From: Sparassis latifolia
Lineage: Eukaryota; Basidiomycota; Agaricomycetes; Polyporales; Sparassidaceae
Direction: 5' to 3'
Length of the DNA: 64,000 nucleotides
Assembly (NCBI GenBank): GCA_018466975.1
Contig: CM031563.1
Coordinates: forward strand, 2,588,157 to 2,652,156
This document shows positions 21,968 through 33,346 of the stretch, piece after piece. The notes beneath the pieces were generated by a model. The model did not search any database. It worked only from the letters and a program-made list of their open reading frames with translations, and was not told the DNA's origin. The position numbers and the translations under genes are program-made. Every line of letters begins with the position of its first letter. Positions within the stretch are counted from its first letter, which is position 1.

Positions 21968-24900
21968 CCTTCAAGAGTCCCATTGACGAAGCGAAGTGTT
22001 TGCTCTTCATCGAAGGCAAGGCCTTCATCAGGATGTCTGCGGTCATGTCCTCGGTAGGACAGTACGCGTAACCACAGTGCTTCTTTGCTGGCGTATGTGA
22101 GTGCGACGTACGGATCAGCTTCATATGTTGTCGTGCATGAAAACGATCATCTTTTGAAAGTGCGATGGCAGACTGATTGTCGGAGTGAAGAGGAATGGGG
22201 TGTTCAGGATCACCGAATAATTCAATAACAAATGAGCGTAACCACAGTGCTTCTTTGCTGGCGTATGTGAGTGCGACGTACTCAGCTTCAGTTGTCGACA
22301 AGGTGACGAGATCTTGATGCTTTGAAGACCATGAGATGGCACCACCGTTCAGCATAAAAATGTAGCCGGAAACAGCGCGGCGTCCCTCCATGCTCATACC
22401 ATTGGCGTCAGAGTAGCCAATGATGTCGTTGTCTTCCGAGCCACCGAGAACAAGCCATAGGTCCGCGGTACCTTTGAGGTACTGGTAAACACACTTGAGA
22501 GCGTTCCAGTGCATGATGCCCGGGTTCTGACCAAATTGGGCGAGCTGTCCGATGGCGAAAGTAATGTCAGGACGGGTAGCGACAGAGACGTACTGTAGTG
22601 CTCCGAGTGCCTCGAGGTATGGCTTGTCATGCATAATGGCATACTCCGCGGTGGTCACAGGGCACTGGTCGACAGATAGGCAGGCATGGGTATCCATAGG
22701 CTGGGAGAGTGGCTTTGCATCAGCGAAACCATAGCGAGCAATTATCGACTCGATATACGCGCGCTGCGACAGCGCGATGGTGTGCTTCTCGAGATTACGC
22801 TGGATCTCGATTCTGAGCAGCCAGTGCAGCTCGTTGTTGTCGGTAATTTCCAGTTTCAATCGGATCATATCCTTAAGGGAAGTAGGTTGGCTAGGAGAGA
22901 GCAAACAAGAGTCATGTCGTCGACATGAAGGAATATGATGGAGATTTTGCCATCTGGGTGGCGACGGTAGAAAATGGCATGATCGTGCTCGAGGCAAATG
23001 AGTTTGAAGCTTTCAAGAATTTTGCAGAGTCGAATGTACCAGTGTCGGCCCGACTGCTTCAGTCTGTAGATAGCAACGAGCAATAGTAGTAGTTGTCCAG
23101 GGGATATCCTGTCGAGTTCAATATCTGGCGGTGGCCACATATAGATTTTCTCATCATTGCGCAACTTGCCATAGAGGTAAGTGCTCTTGACATCGACTTG
23201 GTGGGCGTACCAGCCATTGTGCGCGGTGACAGAGAGAATAATGTGCACGGACGCGAGTCTGCATACTGCGGCGAAGGTGTCATCAGAGAAATAATTGATG
23301 CCTTCGACTTGCGTGAATCCTTGGGTGACTAAGCATGCGCAATAACCTGTGACCTCTCCATGTGCATCATGCTTGGTGCGAAAAACCCATTTCGACCCAA
23401 CAACGTTGTGACCTGATGAATGCGGCAGTGCGTTCACGTATACCCAGCTCTTTCTCGACTCTAGGCGATGAATCTCATCACGCATCACCTCTTGCCATTT
23501 TGGCCAGTCTGGACAACGCTTTGCCTCAGCAACAGAGTGAGGATCAAACCCTAGGGAATCTGATGCAGCGGTGCCTACGGAGTATGCGACCACCTCGCAT
23601 TCTTCATTGTTGTCAATGCTGATGTCCGTGAGGGAACCTTCAGCTCGGCCAGAAGCAATTTCGCACAATTTCACGCTCAGCTTTTGCTCACACTTGCCCG
23701 TGACAATATCAGGATCAACAGGCTCGCGAATTTTGCGGGTTCGAGCGAAGGGGATTTTCCAGGTTCAGAATCAGGCTGAGGTCATTTAGAAGGATGCAGA
23801 ACAGTGTCAGAAACTTGAATGGTAGGTCCTATATCGATATCGTGCTCCTCCTCGACACGTGGAGAGTCTGTGCTGAAAATGACATTTCTCTCAACAGAAA
23901 TCTTTTTCTCCTTGGGCCAATAAATGCGGCATCCATTCGAGGTGAGATCGGGACTGATCCAGCGTGCTTCGCGGATGCACGTGTCGAGCTTTGAGTTTGT
24001 ATCTACCTTGACAAACACAACTGACCCCCATTCATGCAGATTTGAGACATCCGGAGCGCGGCCAAAATGGACTTCAAAAGGGGATTTTCCCTGCAGTGCG
24101 CGGCGAGCCGTGCAGTTATGGACATAAACAGTGTAAGCAAGAGCTTCATCCCATAGCCACTTTGGAAGACCGGACCCAGCGGCGCAGCACGCACACCATC
24201 AAAAATGGTTAGGTGTGTGCATTCTGCTACACCGTTATGTTCTGGTGTATCATGAACAGTCAACTTTCGAATAGTACCGGCATGCTCAAGATGCGCATCC
24301 ATATCGGCGGACAGGAACTCGCCGCCACGATCAGATTGCAGGATCTTGGTGTGCACACCGTGCTGTGTTTGCAGGTGCACTTCGAAACTGACATATTTTC
24401 CAAATGCTTCAGATTTCACGCGCATAAGCAGCATTTCGAGCCAGCAAGTCACATCGTCTATGAGGGTAAGACAATACTTGCAGCGATCAATGGTAAACAC
24501 TGACACGGGCCCCCACACGTCCATATGAAGATGTTCGCTGAACTTCTCTGTCAATGGTGATTGACGTACCATGGCAATGGGGGTGCGGCGTGCCTTTGCA
24601 ACAAGGCATGTCCTACATTCAGTCTCATCGGCACGTTGAGGATAAAGAGTGATGCCAGCGATGCGATCATGATGAAGCATGGCTTTGAGGTACGCATAGT
24701 TGACATGGCCGAGCTGCTTATGAATTTCGAAAAGCGATAACTTGACAGCTGATGCCAGGAATGTAGAGTCATAAAAAATGTGATAAAGATTGTCCTCGCG
24801 TGGAATGCTCGCAATGACATCATTTTCCCTGTTCGAAATTGTCAATGTGCCTTCATGGCCTAGCCAGGCAAACCCAGCCTCATCGAGAAGGCCTAACGAG

Positions 24901-26321
24901 ATAAGTGTGGCGTGCATAGCAGGTGGGTGCAGAACCCCTTTCAGCCAAATATGCCTGCCGCCATTTATGGCAGGAAGATGCATTAGCAGGTCACCCACAC
25001 CATGCGAGTAGAAGATCTCCGAGTTTGCGGCACAAATCCGATGTGGTGCAGTGGTGCGGAAGTTCGACAGCTGATCAAGATGCGGTGTCATGTGGCGCGA
25101 TGCACCAGTGTCAAAAATGTCGACTCGATGACTGGATTCAGCCACTCCGGCGAAGGCATGGTATGTCTCCGAGATTCAGACTTCGTCTTGGGCTGCGAGG
25201 TCAGCGCAGTCAATCACAATCTCCTCGAGAGGAGCAGAGAACACCATGGAAGCACTCCAGGCTTCCTCAATATGCACGGACGAGACAGACTGTGCAGCGA
25301 CAGTGGATGCAGAAGTATCCTTCGCATTGTCCTTCAGCTTCCCATCTGCCTTGGGCTTTGTATCAGCGGAACCAGAGCTGCTCGCAGCAGCCTCAGATTT
25401 CCCCTTTGAGCACTGATAATACTGCTTCTTCGATGAGCAGTCAGATGCACGATGCCCCTTTCCGCCACACTTGTAGCAGGTAAGATCATCATCTGATTCC
25501 GGCACATTCCCTTTGCTCGAGCCATTGCCACGACCTCTATAACCATGACGGCCACATCCTCAGCCTCCTCCACGACTGCCAGTGATGGCGGCACCGGCTG
25601 TTGCAGTCTTATCACCAGACTTCAACACCGAGTGGGAATCAGCCTCCGCACGAAGAGCGGTAACTATTTCTGTTGATGTGATGACCTTGCGAGCAGCACC
25701 AGGTGCAAGTATCGAATTGAAAATGTCAATGGCAGTAGTGATTGCGGTGACGGTGGGTGCGAATGAATGAGGGATAGATGTGATAATCGCATTGATGTAA
25801 GTACAGTCCTCGATCTTGACATTCATCTCCAACAGCTTCTCCTTGAGCTCGGCAAGCTGGTCTAAGTGCTGACGGACCTTACGGTCATCGGAGCACCTAA
25901 GCAAGAAAAGTTTTGCCTCCGTCCAGGCTTTGGATGCAGCGGTCGAAGTTCCAAATTCAACGTTCAAGCCAGTCATGACTTTATGTACCTTCTCGACATT
26001 CAGGTACTTCTTGAACAGTGAGTCATGGAACTTCCCAGTTATCGCATTAAGCATCTGCTTATTAAGCTTCAGCTCCGCATCAGATGTCGGGTCAGCAGCA
26101 CGATCAAGAAGCTCATCGGCGTCACAACCACCAGCGGCATGCTTGATGTGACCCAACCAAATCCAATAATTGGATCCATCAGCGGCCAGCTTCAGGATGT
26201 CAGAAAATTCCTTGGCGATGGTGGTGGTCATGACACAAGGTAGACGATGAGGGATAGGCACGATAGGCTGCAGAGATGGTGCATGGGAGCTTGACGGTGA
26301 TGAAGGGGGTGATAGTGGCAA
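21963..26321 (-). pseudogene. Copia Gag-Pol polyprotein, degraded
   Basis: Gag starts at 26321 (or the internal Met at 26231, MTTTIAKEFSDILKL). It continues past an in-frame TGA near 25558 to a zinc knuckle CYKCGGKGHRASDC. A second in-frame TGA near 25174 precedes the protease motif FDTGASRHM. Integrase shows LHMDVWGP, ILQSDRGGEF and TPEHNGVAE. A frameshift near 24180 separates it from the following conserved stretch. Reverse transcriptase has GSKWVFRTKHD, HQVDVKSTYLYGKL and FLHVDDMTL. Another frameshift near 22900 precedes the RNase H-like end (GYSDANG, SGYIFMLNGGAISWSSKHQ, STTEAEYVAL, HSDNQSAI). Both stops are consistent with CGA-to-TGA changes. Gag and Pol were originally one frame, as in other single-ORF Copia elements. 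Confidence 0.92.
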
Positions 26322-26573
26322 TGGAATATTGACGGAGTCAGGGGAGAAGAGTGAGCTGTCAATACGCGAGAGGTGTGCAAAGGGTAACGGAGCAGGATAT
26401 GGAACAAGATCATGTAGGTCAGAAACTTCGCGACCCTATTGCTGTAGAAGATGATGAGAGGTGAACGAGTAAGAACTGCATTCAACGGTAACGGTTTGCT
26501 GATAACAGAAGCAGTGCTTTACCATAAAATTTGGGGTGTGCGCGTGATGTAAGGGAGACTCCTCAGCCGATAA

Positions 26574-26590
26574 CGGCGGGGCTCATAACC
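26574..26590 (-). promoter_or_regulatory. Primer-binding site for half initiator-tRNA
   Basis: Directly after the 5' LTR the minus strand reads GGTTATGAGCCCCGCCG. This is complementary not to a tRNA 3' end but to the anticodon stem-loop of initiator tRNA-Met (GGGCTCATAACC). The same arrangement is known for Drosophila copia and yeast Ty5, which prime from a cleaved tRNA half. Confidence 0.75.
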
Positions 26591-27022
26591 TATCAAAATG
26601 CGACTAGCAATGGGGCGACCCACTCAGGGTCGAAGCGGCAAAGCCAGGTAAGTGCAGCGGGCACGGCGGAGGGGCAGACAAACCAGAGAGACACCTGTTA
26701 GTGACGCGATGGTCAACAGATGCACCAGGAGTAGAATTCTCTATTCATACCTGTCAGTGACGCAATGGTCACTTCAGGTGCTGTAAGTACGAGTGAATAC
26801 AATAGGAAGGGGGTACGTACACGGATGCACCAGGAGTAGAATTCTCTGGGGTATCCGGTGAGCAAACGTATGGTATATAAGCCACTCAACACTACCTAAT
26901 ATAGCTAGCGGTAGAGCCGAGGCGTTGAGTAGTTACAAGAGAAAACAGAAAAGCCGAACCAAAGGTATAATGCACGTTCAGCGAACGTGCTTCAGCAACT
27001 CCTCGGACTCCGGATTTCAACA
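26591..27022 (-). repeat. 5' LTR of the Copia element
   Basis: 432 bp, partner of 21524-21955. It should hold the minus-strand promoter; a TATATA motif lies at about 26874. Confidence 0.93.
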
Positions 27023-27179
27023 ACTCCTGCAAGCAGCCAGTAATATAAATTATAAGACTTGGAATGATTTGACCACACACCACTGTAATTTTTATAGAGA
27101 TTCTGTTATCCTAGTTATCAGCAACCACAAAAGGAAACCCCAAACAGATTTCTCTTAGCAGAGTGCATGCACCACATAA

Positions 27180-27365
27180 TATTGAAATTACCAGTAGCAC
27201 AGTAGATGTTTCAACCAAGAATGAGCACATTTGACCCCAAGAGATGAGTGAGGATGGGGCAATCGCGTAAGGAATATAAACACGAAAGCACGGCATAAGT
27301 ACTCAATCGACAAACCCTAACCCTTTTCAGCTTGTGAGCTCACTCAACATTCAGAAATTCCAACA
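27180..27365 (-). repeat. LTR of the TRIM-like element (left copy)
   Basis: 186 bp, about 93 percent identical by eye to 27882-28066, with CATAA immediately outside. Confidence 0.83.
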
Positions 27366-27881
27366 CACTCCCTTGAGTGAAGCAAGCCGATAAAATGACT
27401 CACTTCCTGAAGCAGAGCACTCCCTGAAATCTCCACCTCAACCTCGACAACTCAACAGCATCCAATCCACCAGTCAAAATCCTTCCCAATCTCCGACATC
27501 CAGCCAGTGGTCCATGCCCAGACCAGCAGGGCTCCAACCGATGACTCTTAGGCAACAAAGAGAGACAATGACGATGGTTCGCACCAAGTTCTTCAGCAAT
27601 CCTTCAACTTCTTCTGCAACTCTTCAACTTCTTCAACTTTTCTTCAACCAACAGATTGTTTTGTGCCAACAAGTGACGACTTCCTTCAAAGGATCCAAAA
27701 GATCAACCACGACGAGATTATGGTCTTCGAGCAGACACATCATGCGAGAGTCGGAAAAGTGAACATCGACCTCAGCAGAGAATAGCATATGACACATCTT
27801 TACAGCATCACAGCAAACAGCAGGCTTTTGGCTGCCCCCAGAGCCACTTGGGTAAACCTCCAAGCTAGGTCACGCAATTGT

Positions 27882-28066
27882 ATTGAAATTACCAGTAGCA
27901 CAGTAGATGTTTCAACCAAGAATGAGCACGTTTGACCCCAAGAGACGAGTGAGGATGGGGCAATTGCGTAAGGAATACAAACACGAAAGCACGGCATAAG
28001 TACTCGATCGACAAACCCTAACCCTCTTTGGCTTGCGAGCTCACTCAACATCCAGAAATTCCAACA
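27882..28066 (-). repeat. LTR of the TRIM-like element (right copy)
   Basis: 185 bp, partner of 27180-27365, followed by the target duplication CATAA at 28067-28071. Confidence 0.83.
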
Positions 28067-28357
28067 CATAACACTTGAGACCCTCCCGGATTTGTATCCC
28101 TGAGTGAATGTAAGGTTTGCCTTACAATGTCACCATTTGTCACCAGTACAAATTTATTGATGAAGTTTACATGTGTGATCAGGACTGAATAGGGACTCAA
28201 TTGACCTATGTGAGATTACTAAAAATACTCACATCCAACGGGGACATCTATGTACTGTAAGCTGCCATAACCAAACACCCAAACCCACGCACCAAGTGAC
28301 GTTCCATCACCATACCCAAGAGAACTCAAATCTGAATGAGTGGAAGCTGGCCCCGCA

Positions 28358-30018
28358 TCAATCCGGCGTATACATCGGCGGTGCGCCAAGGAGGCTCATG
28401 TCCACCTCTGAGGGTACAAAGTGTGGCGGGAAGCGCATACCCGAATCCATATGGAGCTCGGGCGATGGTGGCCGGAGCGCGGGCGATGAGGATGAGGATG
28501 GAGACCCAAAGGGCATTTGCGATGAAGATGAACTGCCTACGCCATCTTTAGGTGTACCCGACGAACCGCCGTGAACTAACGAAGACCGCTGTCCCGGGAT
28601 CTCCATTATTGGAGGTGAGGTAATGGCGGTTAGCGGTGAAACTAAAGGAGAAGAGGAGGCCGCGGGCAGAGAGGAGGTGGTGGTATGCTGCAGGGGCTGA
28701 ACTGCGTTCGCTGCTCCTTCGACAGCATCAGGAGTAGGTGGATATTCAGATGATGATGAGGTGCCAGGCAAGAGCGACGCGCTGCTCCGTGTCTCACCAA
28801 GGCTTTGCGGTGCGACCGACGATGAGCCCTCGTTCGGCATCGATTCCACCATCCGCATTCCCGACTCAGGGTCATGCCGGATATGAAGTTCACTTTTGTA
28901 AACTGAAACTGCTGGAACAGACCCTGTACACCCCACGAGGGCGTTAGGTTTCCACGCCGACAGATCGACCTCGGTAACGTACCTTTATCATTGTCTCCCT
29001 GATCAACATAAGGATCCGGCAAAGTGTCCGATGCATTTCGGCGTCGGTACCACAATATGAGCAGTATGAGCAGGACCGTTAACCCGGCGATCCCGCCCAC
29101 AACGCCGCCCACAATGGCCCCAATCGGGGTTGACGATTTATGGGTGATGCCGCCCGCCATGCCGGCGGACGATGGAGAACTTGCTGCAGTCTCGAGAGGC
29201 GACGCACCCGTAGGTCCACCAGCCGCCGTTGTATTCCTCCCAGACGAATATGATAAATGAGAGACGGTGGATGATAATGATGGTGACGATGACGCAGATT
29301 GCGATCCTGAATATAACGACTGTGAAGAAGAAAACGAAGAAGACTGATGTGCCGCGGACGATAGCTGCGGCGAGGAAGGGGACGACTGTGTGGGAGATGG
29401 GGACTGAGGAGACGGAGACTGCGGAGACGGAGATGTTGGTTGTGCAGGAGCAGCTAACGACGGCGTGGCAGAGCTTGAGCTCGAGGGCGCAGGGGCGGTG
29501 GACGATGCTGTAGGAAGCACGTCTCCCGGTGGTGCGATATACGTGATATAATCCAGCGCGTATAAGCACCCGGCAGATGCCTGTGTGATGTTCGTAACGA
29601 GCACATGCTCTCCGAGCGCAAGGTGCCCGCTGTCGAAAAACTCCAGGTCGTCAATATTAGTAGTCACGTTTGGCGCTGTGAAAGTGACCGGCGCAGAACC
29701 GTCTACGCTGTAAACTGACACTGGGGGAGAGCAACCGCCTATGGGCGCATTCACAGGGCCGTTGACCAACACTTCTACGCCTTCAAGGAAAGGATGAGTG
29801 TCGTCTCCATGGAAAGAAGCCACTCGACACTTACCTGTAAATTTGAACGAGAACCCCGCCCCGGGCGAGCCACCAACCATGGCTAGTCCGCCTTGCGGGG
29901 ACGTCGCTCCCGGATTGGTGGCATACGACCAGGTGGCCTGAGGATTCTTGCTCGTATCTGAATGGTACGCGATGAGTGCATTCTGCCACGAATCGACGGA
30001 TTCAGTGGCATACGCCAT
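28358..30018 (-). CDS. Single-pass membrane protein with mucin-like ectodomain
   Basis: Exons 30018-29835, 29780-28983 and 28911-28358 give about 511 aa. The 54-nt first intron is a multiple of three, so skipping or retaining it keeps frame. The N-terminal ~150 residues look like a beta-sandwich ectodomain (YSVDGSAPVTFTAPN, ITQASAGCLYALDYITYI). A long Ser/Pro/Thr stalk follows, then KSSTPIGAIVGGVVGGIAG running into one transmembrane helix with an RRR stop-transfer, then a Ser/Pro-rich tail ending SLLGAPPMYTPD. No signal peptide is visible, so either an exon is missing or the helix is the signal-anchor. The gene at 50935-52511 is a clear paralogue. The role is unknown; a wall- or surface-sensing protein is an inference from the architecture. 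Acceptor choice at 28911 is ambiguous by 3n bases. Confidence 0.85.
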
Positions 30019-30489
30019 GAGGGGAAGGGAGGAGAAAAGCCCGCATAGAGCTGTGAATCAGGAACTTGAGGATTAGAGCTCGCCTGGTAGTTTATCTCAC
30101 GGGTCTCGGCCGCATCCTTCGTTGATCGGTGAAGAGATGATGGCCCGACCAGCATCGCCGTACTGACGGGTAGCGTTGATCGTGAGGGTTGCTGTCCTTG
30201 AGATTCTTCGTGATCTTTTTGTCTTCGTCGTGAAGTACATCGTTCACCTATTGAATATTGAGGTGTACCACGCTGCACCGCTCCGAACGTATGTTGTCAT
30301 GCAACTAAGACGACTTGGAAACAGCAATGACAGGTACGATGCTGCTCTGTATGGGAAAACCAGCTCCATATACGAAGGGGCATGAAACGGACATGGTGCA
30401 CGAAAACCGAAGACGCCATCATGATGAGGGTTCGCCCTGAACCTCGGCCAGTCACCACCATGCGTGCATCGGCTATAGCACGGTGACTT

Positions 30490-30520
30490 CCGTCTCACCG
30501 ACTCACCGACGGTGAGACGG
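30490..30520. promoter_or_regulatory. Perfect 11-bp hairpin palindrome
   Basis: CCGTCTCACCG and CGGTGAGACGG are separated by 9 bases, about 470 bp upstream of the membrane-protein start at 30018. It could be a dimeric regulator site or chance. No transcription-factor family is assigned. Confidence 0.35.
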
Positions 30521-30529
30521 GAAATATCA

Positions 30530-33225
30530 CCGGCAGAAAAAATACATAATTCACGCACCTCTACAGCGATCTTGCGAACCCGCGACGCTATGCGTTGCGG
30601 CATAACGCGCCCTGCGCAATGTCGCCGTCGACGATTGGAGAGTACCAGACCGAGCTCAGCTTTGCAAGACTTTTGGAGTGACATGGTACGCATAACACAT
30701 ACGTCTGAACCAGAGATAGACATGTCAAAGATCCGTTCCGTCCGGTAACTACCTCAAGAACGCGAAGTCGCAGAGGTCCAAAGATCCCCGATGATGTAAG
30801 TACTAGCTATGGAATTTGAGGCCTTCAAAGTCTTCGAGAACCACAGCAATCTTCCTCCGATCCAGTTGCTCCACAGCTGGCTCATTCTGGAAACGGGACA
30901 AAGTCGCTCACATTTAAGACAGCGTTGAAGCTTTGAAGGAGTGAATAAACAGTGGAAATCTCTGAGTCGATCAATCTTTGGCAGAAAGCCTCGTGGGGAT
31001 GTTGGCCTTTGTTTGCGTTGTGGCGCATCTTCTGCCTGACCTCAGCGCTCAGCCACGACTCGGATTCAGCATGGTCGACCCGCTGGTGTCTAACTGCCAC
31101 ATCCATACATTCGCACTAGTATCTCAGGACTGCGGCCCTTCCTTGGCGCACCGCGATACTTTCACTCAGATTGTGCGATCTGCGTCGCAAGCCTATGCCC
31201 AGATCTGTCTTGAGCGTCCGAACTCGTATCGGACGCGTTCCTCGAAGGTCCCCCCGTTCCGTCGTCATCTGCGCATGCAACTACCTTCGCAGGTTACGCT
31301 GCTCTAGCTGCAGACTGTGCGCTACCAGCTGATCCCTGTTTGTCTTCCGTGCGCCTTGATCAGGAGCTGTGAGTTCGTTTGTCCGTGACCGCTCCGGTTT
31401 ACTTCCATTCGTCCTCCGTGCATCCCCTTTGCGCACTCGTGCGACACCGGCTGTAGCGGAACGTTGTCCGTTTGCTGTGGCGCCTGCAAGAAGTTCTTCA
31501 CTGAATTAAACGGTCACTCATATGCATTCAGGCGCTGACACTTGAGCCGCCGGACTCCGTCGAGCTCGGAGAAGATGAGAAACCCGAGGCGAGGGAATCT
31601 CTGTCGCACAATTGGGGGGAAGCTCAGCGCTCATGATCAGCTTCTGCTCTTCTGCTTCAGTTCCGTGTTCCCCGCGTTGACTCCGCGCTGCTCCACCATG
31701 ACCCTGACCCTGACGTGGGGAAGCAACGTGGCACCCCCGCACGATCGTCTCGTTCGAATATGGCACTCGCATGTTACGAAATCCTCGTCATCCGACGATG
31801 TGTGTCGTCAGGCCTCCTCGATGTGTCTGCCCGGCTCTGCACTCATGTCGCAGATCCGTGGTGTAGCTCCGTGACACGCGAACGTAAGTATACATGCGCC
31901 TCTTATTACAATGCTCCTCACACGTGAAACAATCGTATTCGTATCTGCTCGGAACAAGGACCACGAGGCGCCGATAGTGCTGCGACGCATACCCGTACGA
32001 CGGAATGAACGCGTGAGTGTTCTGCTCATGAGTTTCCTCGGATCGCATGAGTTGAACAGAGCGTTGAGCGGGTGCACTGATGTGGACGGTCGAGGAGCGA
32101 GCAGGTCTACCATGTTCAGGTCCCCGGTGATGCGGAGACGCGGCGCTGAGCGTTGTTCAGCGTGACACCTCGCGATGATCCATGGTTTGGGCAACTGCAG
32201 CGCATGCTGTCCGCTTGCCGCTCTTCCGTGCTTATTGCGAGCAATATTTTTGCCGTGACGTCGACGGCGTAGAGCATTAACGGCGAACGTTGTCCCGACC
32301 TCCGAAACGTCCCATGTCGCACGGCCGCCGTTTTGTTCCTCCTTCGGAGCTTGGAACCTTGGTCTACATTTCGGCGCGGCGGACCGAGGTACCGCTACTC
32401 CGATCAACGACGTTGTCAACCCCGGGAGTACCATGACCTCTTGGCGGTGCGCGTTCGGCGCGTCGACACGTCCATCTAACCCTTGACCGGCCTTGCGCTC
32501 CGCACTCCCCACCGCTCCGCGATGGTCGATGGGGTTACATGCGACCCAGGGGCCAGCGCACTGCATCGCGTCATCTCACCTCCTTGCGAGCTTCAAGTTA
32601 GGTACACGAAGCTCCATTGCGCACGAATCTCGATCTTGATGCTCTGAGGTTCTTTGCTTTGCCCCGCTGACCAGGCTAGCAACCGATCCGTCCCGCACTT
32701 GAGCTGACTGGATTCTGCTGGAATTTGTAATTTCTGTCTCGCAGAGACGGAGTTGGGTTTACGAGGGCACACGAGGCTCTTACGGAGGAAGCGCACATGT
32801 ACGCATTTGGGGTTGGTGTGTAGTTTTCAGGACCGCTGATTGCGAGGGCGATAACAGTGAATTAGCGCGGACGGGCGGTACCCGACATGGAGTTATCGTC
32901 GACAGAGGAGGAGCACCCTGATTGTTCGAGAGGGCCGGAGACGGCAGGTGCATGTCGAGGACACGGCAATGATAGAGGCGCAGTCTTGTTCGCCCACGGG
33001 TGGAGGTGTGCTGACCCGCTACGGTCTGTTGTGTACCCCGGTTTACCGTCGGGCCTGCGTCTTCCTGGCTGTGGCACCTGGGGTGCTGTGGAGCTCCACG
33101 ATATGGGTGGGAACGTACCCCGAAACCCACAAGCGCCAACCTCCCCGATCGGGACGATATGTGTACGCGAAGTATGGAGCTGCTTCGGCTGTGGCTGATT
33201 TCTGATGCAGCAAATACCATGTCCT
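30530..33225. other. Long intergenic stretch without a supported gene
   Basis: Several GC-rich shadow ORFs occur, the longest 252 codons on the minus strand at 32566-31808, but none shows a domain, a conserved motif or a sensible exon series. It should include the promoter of the sugar transporter. Confidence 0.45.
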
Positions 33226-33230
33226 CCGAC

Positions 33231-33239
33231 ATATATAAA
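33231..33239 (+). promoter_or_regulatory. TATA box of the sugar transporter gene
   Basis: ATATATAAA lies about 110 bp upstream of the ATG at 33347, a usual distance in basidiomycetes. A CT-rich stretch and TCCAGTCC words follow. Confidence 0.5.
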
Positions 33240-33346
33240 CCGCGGTACCGCTCGCTATCCCCCGTGCCAGTCGTCCAGTCCATTGGACGCACTTCCCCAT
33301 TGGCTCTGACTGCTGCCTCTCCAGTGTTGTCCACGAGTCTCCTGCC

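Larger units (their letters stand above)
21524..27022 (-). mobile_element. Ty1/Copia LTR retrotransposon, decayed
   Basis: A 5499-bp element bounded by the 5-bp target duplication ACTCC (21519-21523 and 27023-27027). Two 432-bp LTRs flank a minus-strand internal region with the Copia order Gag, protease, integrase, reverse transcriptase, RNase H. The primer-binding site abuts the 5' LTR and a purine tract abuts the 3' LTR. The LTRs differ at about 26 positions, about 20 of which look like CpG decay. The coding region has at least two stop codons, at least two frameshifts and a misplaced 45-bp patch, so the copy is not autonomous. Confidence 0.95.
27180..28066 (-). mobile_element. TRIM-like non-autonomous LTR retroelement
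   Basis: Direct repeats of about 186 bp (27180-27365 and 27882-28066) flank about 516 bp of internal sequence. The whole 887-bp unit is bracketed by the 5-bp duplication CATAA (27175-27179 and 28067-28071). On the minus strand the LTR starts TGTTGGAATTTCTG. A purine-rich AAGGGAGTG sits beside the 3' LTR. The internal part has no intact ORF, though a 76-codon minus frame at 27863-27633 may be a scrap of a polyprotein. The size fits a TRIM or an internally deleted LTR element. LTR differences are mostly C/T transitions. Confidence 0.85.

Noticed and set aside
31808..32566. 252-codon minus-strand ORF
   Set aside because: No domain, Arg-rich composition typical of a shadow frame in GC-rich DNA, and no matching exons; not supported as a gene.
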